From Alnus glutinosa (lineage: Eukaryota; Streptophyta; Magnoliopsida; Fagales; Betulaceae): a DNA stretch of 64,000 nucleotides. The position numbers were made by a program, and so were the translations under genes. The stretch lies in contig NC_084891.1 of the NCBI RefSeq assembly GCF_958979055.1, forward strand, positions 28,555,001 through 28,619,000. The letters run 5' to 3'. Below are positions 22,591 through 32,646 of this stretch, in pieces (position 1 is the first letter of the stretch; every line of letters starts with the position of its first letter). Under the pieces are notes generated by a model, which ran no database searches, was not told the DNA's origin, and saw only the letters and a program-made list of their open reading frames with translations.

Positions 22591-23616
22591 TAGGACTGAG
22601 CAAAACCCGCAGAAACCCGCCCCGCCCCGCAGAAACCGCCCCAACCCTCCCCGCAGAGCCCAAAATCCACACCCATGGGGCGGGTTTTGGGGTTGTTTTT
22701 GGCCCCCCCCCGCGCGGTGCGGGGCGGGTTGCGGGGGGGACCCTTGAATTTTCTCGGGTCCCCGCCCCGCCCCGCCCCCGCCCCGCATATTTAAAAAAAA
22801 AAAAAAAGAAAAAGGAAGAAAGCGGCAGAAACAAAAACACACTTCTAACCTAACCCTAAGTCCCTAACTTCTAACCTCTCTTCTCTAACTCCTTACTCCC
22901 GACCTTGCGCCGCAGCCCCCCCCTTGGCCCTTACTGCCCACTGCTAGAACTTGACGGAATCACTTTAGGGCAAAATGCAGTCTAAGACCTTGCTATTGAC
23001 TTTAGTTTTTGGTTGTGAGTCTACATCTTTGTGCTTTCTTTAGTTCTTTTCTGTTGCGTTTTAGGACTTATACACGATTCCTTACTTTTCCATATCAATT
23101 AACTGATATTTCTGCTGAGCACAATACATGGATCCTATAATTGCTGGTATAGAGGACAAGTTATCTACCTGGTCATTTCTTCCAAAAGGTACGGCATTTC
23201 GGGTAGAGCACTCTGGCTTTTTCTTCTTCTTCTTGTTTCTTTCTTTCTTTGGTTCTTTTTCTTTTGGTGGTGGTGATTCATCAGTATATCTCTTTGAAAT
23301 TGAAAGTTGGATTCACACAATTGATCCCACTACTTGAAGCCCCAGATCCATATGTTGATGTGTTATTATTAATGCTATAATTAAGAAGATATGTCTTTAT
23401 AGTCATTTCTTGCTTGTAATCGGAATGAAAGATAGTTAATGGGTCAATGGGTCAAAACCCGCGGGGATCCCCGCCCCACCTACACCCGCCCCGTGCGGGT
23501 GGAGGGGATTTTGTGCGGGGTGCGGGTTCACTTTGGGGAACCCGCACCTCTGCGGGGCGGGTTCAAAAAATCCCCATCCCCGCCCCCCCCCCCCCCCCGC
23601 CCCATGCTCAGCCCTA
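22591..23616. mobile_element. Non-autonomous hAT transposon with GC-rich ends
   Basis: Perfect 8-bp target duplication ATTGTGAT (22583-22590 and 23617-23624) and terminal inverted repeats TAGGACTGAGCA and, reverse-complemented, TAGGGCTGAGCA: both typical of hAT. The subterminal regions carry dense cccgcc/gggcggg repeats on both sides (a C run of some 16 at 23583-23598), which can pair. The middle (22850-23440) is AT-richer with a short frame at 23128 that I do not recognise as transposase. 1,026 bp in all. Confidence 0.9.
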
Positions 23617-23624
23617 ATTGTGAT

Positions 23625-24540
23625 ATGGAATGGATAACGTGTAATGAAATATGTTTTAGGATATTGTATTGATTTCCCAGCATCCGTCCCAGATTTAAGT
23701 ATGCCAAGATGCACATCTGGCCAAAATGCTGCCCTCCTTTGATAATCTTGCAAAAAAGGGAGGAAAAACTGAAGGCCATGAGACCATCGATAATAAGGAT
23801 CCCGATCATCCATTGGGCTCTCTGTATTAGGAATGAAAATGCGAGAAGATAATAACGGCTTGTATTTACTATTCACATGTGTGGATACGGATACGGTTAG
23901 TAAAAATTACTATTCCCGTATACGAATACAAAATACAGATAGCAGTTTTAGGGTAAGGATATGATCAATAACTGCATCTGCATCCGCCTTCCCTTTATAT
24001 ATAATATATAACATATATTTAATTAAATTCACTAAAACAAGGTAATTTTGAATTTGGTAAGTTTATGACCTTTAAGTTAGGTTAGATTTTTTTTTATTAT
24101 TATCTCAAAGTCCTCTCCAAAATTGTGAATGGTTTAATTCTTGCAGATTTTTGCTACCACTACATGTTCATGTATGTAAAATTCTTTGATTTTGCAAGCT
24201 TCCTAATTATATCTTATTCTTTCCTAGGAAGCACATTTTGTACACGTTTCTCCTTTGGATGCAGCGATTTTGATGGGGAGCAGGACATGCATCTCCCATG
24301 ACTCAGTTTTTTTAGTACAATTGCAAGCCTTAATAATCAAATAAGTAATTTTCTCACTTTTTTTAAATCTACCATATTTACCACTATGCTTATTTTTCTT
24401 ATATTTTATGATTTTAATATTCTTTTCTGCGTAAAATATTTCTTTAAAAAATATATATTTGGTGAAAACGAAAATAATAACCGACCTAAAAATAATTTCT
24501 ATTCGACAAAAAAAAAAAAAAAAAAAAACTTAGTAAATCC
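23625..24540. other. Spacer between hAT element and next gene
   Basis: A minus-strand frame at 23640-23876 contains hydrophobic, protein-like text but no motif I recognise. Otherwise AT-rich and featureless; should include the promoter of the gene that starts near 24550. Confidence 0.4.
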
Positions 24541-24549
24541 ACAGACTCT

Positions 24550-24588
24550 CTTGTCTTCTCCTTCACACAGACCAGTACACCTTCACAG

Positions 24589-24640
<52 letters not shown>

Positions 24641-24667
24641 GGATTTGTTGGATCGTCCAAAAAACAG
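24550..24667 (+). other. Probable non-coding first exon (5' UTR) of the small gene at 28425
   Basis: A CT-rich plant-type leader ends at a good donor (AAAACAG|GTACGA). The next coding exon, 3.76 kb downstream, has its acceptor exactly at the ATG (TTTGTAG|ATGG), which implies a leader intron. The link is inferred, and the left edge is approximate. Confidence 0.45.
24592..24638. repeat. (CT)n microsatellite in a 5' UTR exon
   Basis: About 23 CT units just upstream of a splice donor at 24667/24668. Confidence 0.95.
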
Positions 24668-25160
24668 GTACGAAGCATCTATTTTTGAGATCCATACTTG
24701 CAAAAATAGATCCTTCCTATCTATTCATCGGTGGATTTCGTCTTGTTTCTGTGGCCGATTAATAGGATGTTCTATGAGAAGAAAATGACCTCTCTGTGTC
24801 TATTGTGGGACTTTGCAGTTTTTTATGAAAATGCTTTAGGGATTACATGAGAGCAAGAGCCTGCCTGCTTAGTTGTTTTTCTGCTGTCGCCTGATTTGGG
24901 TGTTCCCAACTTCATTTCCTTTTTTAATTGATGCAGAATTTTGTTTAATACTATGCACCTTGAAATTTTAAAATATAAGGCACTCAGCTCTCTTCTGCTG
25001 CATATTTCCTATCAAAATTAACTTCTTGGTTGGTTTGGCTCTGCTTTTGAGTCTGCATAAATATATGCACTCAAAGTGTTTGTCAAAATGTCTCTTAACA
25101 AGTTGCCTCATCTCTATCTATGACTTCAGCCTCTGAATACGGTAATTCACAGTTTGAGAC

Positions 25161-27728
25161 TGTAACGCTCCCAAACCGCTAAGGGTTAGGTTCGTCCATT
25201 TTCAAACACCAAACCGCAAAGATTCATAAGGTCTACTAGGTAACCTAGCTAATATGTTGAATTAAGTAAATTACTAGAAATTAATTTTAAAACTCAGAGC
25301 TTCAATAAATGCGGAAACGATTATTTTAAAAAGAGTAATAATGTTTAATACAATAATTGAAATGCAAAGGAACTGGATTTATTGTGCAAGTGCACTTATT
25401 AAGGTAACAGAAAAATAATATCCTACTGCTAGCCTAGATCCCATCCTGGCCGCCTAGGTCTCTCTGATCATATCCTGAAAACAAAACAAAATAAGGGGTG
25501 AGCGAGAAATGCTCAGTAAGGTAACCCTCAACCATAAAACGGTTGAGTTAACTTCATTTTCTTTAAAACAATTATTAAAATACACTTGAAATCTAAATTT
25601 CTATAATACAAATAAAAATTCGGCATTTTACTTAACATATAAAATTATTGGTTGATAAATAAATTTCTCATATGTAGGGCCCATGTACACTATTACGCCC
25701 TGTGTACTAGGGTTGCGCGGTCTACTGCGACCTCAGGCAGGTAAACTGTGGCCACAGGCCCTGCCCCGTCAGCTAATTAATTGAAGTGCACTTAGCATGA
25801 CATAGGGATGGATCCGCTTTCTCAAAGTCCTTGAGCGGTTGCGCTTCCATCCAAGCAACGTTACCAAGCTTAAACTCTGTAAATCTCTGTGAATATCTCT
25901 GGGGCCAAAATAATAGTCTCTTCCACACATGTGCCTCATTTATAAAAATCTCATTCTCACAAATTATTCTTATTCCTTTGATAACTCTTGAGGCAATGTG
26001 TGGGAGGGTTTTTACTCTCATTTTCTCATTAATTTCAAAAAGCTATAACTTCCCGTCTCGGGAACCAACTACACAATTTACGAATAACTAGAAAATCATT
26101 TATAACCAAAGCTTCTTTTAAAACAGTGATTTCAAGATTAACATTTATACCGACAATTTTCATCTCAAAACTATTTTTAAAACAGTCATTCATGCATCAA
26201 TATAATTTGAAATATAGAACAAGAACATTTAATTGCAAATATGTTTTAAAAAAAAAAGGATAAAATAATATGACATAAAACAATTTGAAAATGGGTAGAG
26301 GATCCCTTACCTCTCTGATTGCAATAAGTCGTTGGACTATCTCGACTGCTAACTAGTCACCTGGTACAGGTTTAAATAAATCAATACCTCGTGCTAGTCA
26401 CTAAACTACACACTAACACCACTAGGATTTGTCTTGCTAACCTACTGAGAATGGATTCTCTAGGTATGTTTAACAGCATTAATTATTCGAATAATAATTA
26501 AATCATTAAATAAGTACTAACACGTTTTCTTTTATTGACATTAGAAATACGACTCCATAAAGGTAATTGTCATCAGAAATTTTTTATTTTATAATTATAG
26601 AGTTTAATAAATTCCGATATCACAAACTGTACCCTTAAATAAAGTAATTTATAAAAATGATCCATGATTTTTTAGGAATTTACAAGAAGGTTTGAATGTT
26701 TACATTAAACTACTTTGTACCAAAAATAGAATTTTTAGGACTATATATCTTTTTGTGGAAGAATTTAGGGCAAACCCAAATCTATACATCAAAGTAAAAA
26801 GAAAAGAAACAAAAGAAAATAAACAACAATTTATGATTTCCCCAAAATAGCCTGGCTGAATTGAAAAGTGAGAGGATTTCATAATCCATCAATTCTGAAT
26901 TGAGTTCGGCCAAGACAAAGAGAAGAAAAAAAAAATATATACATATATATATATCTATATACCTCTCGGTGGTATTAGAAAAAGGAAAGAATAGGGGAAA
27001 AAAAAAAACAAAAGAAAATGAAGACAATACAATAAGGCATGTGACGTTGGTATTTGGAGAAAGACAAAGGAGAGAGAAAAAGGACAATTGATGCTGCATC
27101 TCATGGTTAGAAAAGAGAAGAAAATATATATATATATATTGAACATGAGGCACACGTTTTGAGAGGAAGGAGTCTAAAAGAAAAAATAGCAATCCTTTTT
27201 CTTGATTGTTATGCTGACATGATATACAACAAGACAAAATACAATAAACAATGGTTATATCAACAAATGAATGCTACGGTTTCACCAGAAAAAGAGAACT
27301 AAGGAGAAGAAATAGGAGGTAAGATGGTACCTTGTCCACAGAGCCGAAAATTGTGCAAGGGAGAGGAGGCTTGAAAACTCTTCTGAGACGGGAGAAGAGA
27401 GCGATGGCTCAAATATTTATTTATAAGAATAAGGTTTCATTCTTTGGCGGATAGAGTTTTATATATACTAAAATAAGTATTTTAATAATAATAAATCAGA
27501 TATCTAATATTTTTAATATAAAATCTGATCCTCATATTTTAATATAAATATAAAATATAAAAGTGGAACTTAAATTGATATAAATTTATTAAATTTAAAA
27601 GTAGGTGTTTTAATAAAATATAGGAGTGGTTATTTAATATCAAGAAATATGAATTAATATAAAGAAATAAAAATTCTCATAGGTGGTAAAGACTATTCTA
27701 CCCTCGAAAGGGGGTCGGGGTTATTACA
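25161..27728. mobile_element. LTR-type insertion (2.57 kb, possibly a long solo LTR) in the leader intron
   Basis: Begins TGTAACGCTCCC and ends GGGGTTATTACA; flanked by the exact 5-bp repeat GAGAC (25156-25160 and 27729-27733). TG...CA ends plus a 5-bp duplication fit an LTR retroelement. No second LTR, primer site or polymerase text was found inside, so it is most simply a long solo LTR or a non-coding derivative. Age cannot be read from one copy. Confidence 0.65.
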
Positions 27729-27820
27729 GAGACCGTGTAATATTGGATGCTAGGGAAAGTTCTGTGGTATTGTGCAGAAATTTGAGACTATGTAATGTTG
27801 GATGCTAGGGAAAGTTCTTT
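27729..27820. repeat. Imperfect tandem duplication of about 55 bp
   Basis: The words gtaatattggatgctaggga and gtaatgttggatgctaggga recur with the same surroundings (GAGAC...GTTCT) right beside the LTR-type insertion. Confidence 0.7.
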
Positions 27821-28424
27821 GTTAAAAGATTTGGGTGGGTTAGTATTAGCATTGGCAGTTTATTTAGATTTTTCTTGAAGGGCACCGAATGTTGGAAAGT
27901 TTCACTTGATTGTACTGCTTCCTTAGTGCTAGTTTTGCAGATTTAATTATTGCATTTTATTCCCTGAAGTTTGGTGTAAAATTCCCTTTTGTTAAATTTT
28001 CTGAAGCTTGAGTTTGTGAACTAAAAAGTTTATACGATGGTGTTCGATTTTTTCCCCTTTGCTAGTTTAGGAAGCCCATCAGTAAAATTTGTCACTGACC
28101 CTTTGGATGTATGTAATGTCCTCTTTTCGTGAGATAAAGGAAACGGATATTTGTTACATAATGATGGGAACTGGACTTGTGCCCTATATTTTGGAAGGTA
28201 AGGCCTTCAAAACAACAAATTTTGGCCCTAATGACTTAATATCTTGAGTGTATTCTTTCATGTAATAATCTTTACATTCTCTGCCAATAGAAGGGGATTT
28301 TTGTACCCTTTATTTGGATGGAATCTAACACAGTTTATGTTTGGTTCGCGAAATCTGATGTTAACTTTTGCTTTCTTATTCCTTATCTCACTTAGGATTG
28401 GCTCCATTTATGTGTTGTTTGTAG

Positions 28425-28909
28425 ATGGAAGAAAAAATTCTTCCAACAATTGTGGTTGCAGTCACATCTATCCTTGCTCTTGGGGCTATAATCTTAGAAG
28501 ATATTAGATCTAGGAGATTATTATGTAAGGAACCTCATGTTAATTGAGAGTATGAAAGATGGATTTATATGGATAGTATTCTTTTGCTGATATAGATGTT
28601 TCTTTCGATTATGCTTCAGCCCAAAGGTCACACAGGAAAAGGAGCCGTACTGACAGTGAAGATACTTATAGTTTGATATCTGAACAGTTGAAAGAGATTG
28701 CATTAGTACTTAAATCTCTCAATAAGGGAGTCGATGCAGATACTCTTTATGAAGAAGTAATGAAGGTGGAAGGATATGACGAGTTTATGCTTGCATTTGC
28801 ATTTGACCACTTGATGAGAGATGAGAATGTTGCAAGAGCATTTTTGGCAAAAAATGCTAAGCTTAAAAAGTTTTGGTTGGACAACTTTTTGAAAAATCAT
28901 GGAGCTTAG
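28425..28909 (+). CDS. Small two-exon gene: hydrophobic N-terminus plus Myb/SANT-like-protein C-terminal tail
   Basis: Exons 28425-28524 and 28620-28909 join in frame at GT-AG sites to give 129 residues. Residues 5-24 (ILPTIVVAVTSILALGAIIL) are hydrophobic and could be a membrane segment. A basic stretch follows (RSRRLLSQRSHRKRSR). Residues 50-129 resemble the C-terminal region of plant Myb/SANT-like proteins related to the PIF/Harbinger partner (EVMKVEGYDEFMLAFAFDHL, then FLAKNAKLKKFWLDNFL). The Myb/SANT DNA-binding domain itself is absent. A splice acceptor abuts the ATG, so a leader intron is likely. It may be a domesticated or chimeric piece of a Harbinger-related gene; function unknown. 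Low certainty that it is expressed as protein. Confidence 0.55.
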
Positions 28910-30043
28910 AATTTGTGGATCATTGATACGTAGTAAGATACGAATTAACTTGATTGTAATAACATATATGATTGAACTTTGATGGCTGTAGTACGTTGGC
29001 CAAAACTTCACAATATTTGTAGTTGAATTTGAATGATAATATTTATGATTAAACTTTTGTCGGTAATTTAAATTTATTGTTGGATGTTATTTATGGCTCT
29101 CCTAATTTGAAAATATATGATCATTGTTAGTCAATGTATTATTATTTTACATTGTTTTTATGTTGTTTTTATAGTTAAACATAATTTTTTAGTTTTTTTT
29201 TAAAAAAAAAATATTATTTTAAGGGGTGATTAAACATGTCACGTTAGATGAATATATATATATATATAAAACAAAATACAAAATAGTATTTCTCAGAATT
29301 CAATGTACACATGTAATGATCTATGCAGTTAAAAAATCTATTTACTAGCGAGTAATTGTAATATGTAAAGACAAGTTAGAGCATAGAGTTATGTTCCGTT
29401 TGTTAAACTTTTTGTTTTTATTCTTTTGTTTAGTTTTTTCAAACAACAATACATAAACTGCACACACAAAATACTCTTTAAAACACTCAGAAAATAATTA
29501 TCACACTTATATCAAATCAATCAAAAATAAAATAAGAAACAACTCCCAAAATGCTTCTCCTTTTCTCCATAACCTTCTCTCCCTAACAGTGGTGTCGTTG
29601 GCCGGGGGAGGGAGGTTCCAAACCTCCTTCCTCCCGGTTGTTGCTTCTTCCCTTAGCCCTTTTAGGGCTAAAAGAGGTTTTGGTTCCTCCCTGGGTTGTT
29701 CCAGTAGAAGCTAGAGTCTCCTAGTCACTAGTACTGTGGAGTTTTGAGTCCCCTGGACTTGTTCCGTTGGTGATTTTAGTCTTCCTAGTCCGTTTGAACT
29801 ATGGAAGTTTGTGTAGTTTTCTAGTTTCTTTTAGTTTTCTTTGTTCTTGGTAGGAAAACACTCCAAAGAAGTTTCGGAAGAGGAGAGCCCGCCGCTCGTG
29901 TCGCTAACGGAGAGATTTGGCCGTGCCTCAGTTTGTATCAATCTTTGAAGCTAGATCTGCGCTGTTCCATCACCCTCTAGTCGACATGCGCCCCCCCAGC
30001 CTTGCTCGTCGTCGTCCTCTGGCTCAGTCGCTGCCTGCTACTT
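28910..30043. other. Spacer with unassigned GC-rich block
   Basis: 28910-29560 is AT-rich. 29560-30040 is richer in GC with short repeats (cctccttcctcccgg) and resembles the leader of a non-LTR element or a promoter; nothing definite. Confidence 0.4.
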
Positions 30044-31569
30044 AGGGGTGTACAAGCGGTTATTGGCTAAAACCGCTAACCGCCTTGGCGGAGGCGGTTA
30101 TAACCGGCGGTTTGAAACCGCTTTCGAATTCCGGTTTTGGGCCGGGTTTAGACCGGTTTTGGGCTATTTTTACACCTGTTTTGGGCCAGGTTTACACCTG
30201 TTTTGGGCTATTTTTTGTACAGATTTTTTGGGCCTTTTTTTTGTACATATTTTTTGGGCCATTTTTTGTACAGATTTTTCAAGAAAAAATTTTAATACTT
30301 TTTGGGCCTTTTATTTTATTTTAATTACATTCAGCAGTGTATTAACATAGAATTACAGAATCTAGATTGGTGTTTGTCCATCTCCAATTTCTCATCAAAA
30401 ACTCGAGCATATCACTTTAAAAAGAAAAAAAATCTCCTTAACACCAATAAAAGCCAACTCATTTGACTTCTCTATATCACTTTCAAAAATACCTATGTAT
30501 CTTTTTTATAAAAATAAACTATATATCATTTTAAAAGAAAGAAATTGAAATGTGAAATTGCGAGCTCGAGTAATGACTGGAAATATAAGATCGCTCAAAT
30601 TTCAACTCTAGTTCAGCCAAACCCAACAATAATAGTACACAAAAATACAGAAAAACAACAAAATTAGTATATTATTTCCACTATAAAATTTATAAATCTT
30701 GGGATTTACAGTCACTATTTACAACGAAAGGACATGCAGATCACATTGGATACTAAAAGCTCCGGAGTTGTCGTGGCACATGTTTGAATCTGTGAATTAG
30801 GACAGAAACTCAAACAGATGACTTGGAGTGTTTGCAAAACTCAAAGCCTTATCATCCACGGAAGAGAAAGCTCTTGCTTAGCCTTAATTCCACCCACAAT
30901 AAAAGAAGTAGACTCCTCCAAATCAAAATCCAAGAATATATCCAAGAAATACCCAAATCAGAATACAATAACCTCTAATATATCTATATACAGTTTTTTT
31001 TTTTTTTTAATCATTAAATTAAATCTACGAATATATTCACTACAAAAGGAAAAAGGACTATCTACCAAAACTGAGAGAAAAACAGATCTAAAGAGAAAAT
31101 ATTGGCAATCCACAAATATGCACCCAATAACCTCTTCAAAAAAAAAAAAAAACGAGAGAAATCCAATTTTACACGAACCGGTGGAGAAACTTACAGTTTA
31201 GTGGCGGCGGAGACGACCGGAAGCGGAGACGAGCGGCGGTGGAGACGAGAGGGCAGAGACGAGAGAGACGAGAGGGCAAAGACGAGAGAGACGGCGTCGG
31301 CGACAACAAAAATGAAATGGGAATGGAAAATGGAAACCTAAACCTCAGAAAATATGGTTTATATATATTACCAAAACGGCGTCGTTTTGGGCATTCAGCA
31401 ATGCCCAAAACGACGCCCCTCTACCTCTAGGCTCTCAGGTCAGTTTTTTTTTTTTTTTTTTTTAATATATATATATATATAAGCGGTTAGCGGTTATTTA
31501 TAACCGCTTTTAAAAGCGGTTAGCGGTTATAAGCGGTTAGCGGTTTTAAAGCGGTTATAACCTCCCCGT
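30044..31569. mobile_element. hAT-like non-autonomous element, right end degenerate
   Basis: The left end reads TAGGGGTGTACAAGCGGTTA, the classic start of one plant hAT group. Both subterminal regions carry many copies of GCGGTTA/TAACCGC (30055-30120 and 31480-31560), as hAT transposase-binding repeats do. The right terminus is not a clean inverted copy and no 8-bp target duplication was found. The interior holds tandem ttttgggc repeats at 30130-30310 and a perfect palindrome at 31378-31417. No transposase seen. Confidence 0.6.
31378..31417. repeat. Perfect palindrome, 18-bp arms and 4-base loop
   Basis: GGCGTCGTTTTGGGCATT, then CAGC, then the exact reverse complement of the left arm. Confidence 0.95.
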
Positions 31570-32646
31570 TTGAACGCAATTATTACATTTTCCCTTAAAA
31601 ATAAAAAATGCTTTATCCACGGCTATATCTATATTGGTTGAAACTACATAGGAAAAACTTGTTATAACCTTTGATTTTTCATCATTTTTTAAATAAGGTA
31701 TCCAAACTTTAAAAAAATATAAATTTAGGATATTCATCTTTCAATTTTTTTCAATTTCAATAATCCGTTAGAATTTTTCGTTAAATCCTATCAAAATTCT
31801 TAAAATACCCGTTTTTTTTTTTTTTAAAAAAAAAATTGTAACTTTTTTCAAAGATTTATGCATGAGTATTTTTATAAATTCCGTTAAATTCTTATCAACA
31901 CCTAAATTCTTGTAATTATTATTATTTTTTTTTAAAAATGGGTATTTTGAGAATTTTGATAGGATTTAATGAAAAATTTTAACGAAATGTTAAAATTGAA
32001 AAGAATTAAAAGATGAATACCTTAAATTATTATTTCTTAAAATTTGAATATTTTATTTCAAAAATAATGAAAGATTATATTATAAGTGAATTTCTTTCGA
32101 CTGTATATATATATATTCTTCCTTCTTGTGAGTGACCGGTCACGTAGCTGTTGAGACTTGATTGTTAAAGAAAATTTAGAAGTAAAATTGGTTGGTGTGA
32201 AGACATTATCCACATTAATATCTTAGACTTTATTTGTCATTTTCAATGAAAAGTAGGCATTATTTGTACTTGTGATTATTGACCTTTTTAAATCTAAAAG
32301 GCGGTGGTGATACAAGCAAAGCGAGGGAGCTTCGCAGGAATCGATGTCATTGGAGGAGCCAGATTGTGCCAATTAATGGCTTATTGCTCTTTTATTTAAG
32401 CAACCAAATCACACGGTTCAAGAAACAACGGAAGAGGCAGAGAGTGAGGTCTGAGACTGAGAGAGCCAAAAGCGAGCGAGGAACAAGTCAAACACTTCCA
32501 ATTTCCAAAAGCCATTCTTGCCTTTTCTCTCTAAATTCTCTCCGTCGTTTCCTTCTCCTCGCTTCGCGTTGGAACCGCGCCTTTGAGCGGTGCCACTCGT
32601 TTTCCCTGTTCAAAGTTTCGAACGGCTCGTCGTTTTGGCGGTGATC
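31570..32646. other. Spacer and 5' UTR of the ACT-domain kinase
   Basis: AT-rich to about 32250; an inverted-repeat-like pair (ttgataggatttaa / ttaaatcctatcaa) lies at 31780-31970. The last 250 bases are purine/CT-rich leader with an upstream in-frame ATG at 32590. Confidence 0.45.

Noticed and set aside
22405-22842. Minus-strand frames of 100-145 codons
   Set aside because: Run through the GC-rich hAT end; Gly/Pro-rich and non-conserved.
27135-27733. Possible second gene at the right side of the LTR-type insertion
   Set aside because: AT-rich with no protein-like frame; wholly inside the bounded insertion.
31201-31300. GAGACGAGAG-type purine repeat as a possible coding or regulatory array
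   Set aside because: Short imperfect repeat inside a hAT-like element; no support for a gene.
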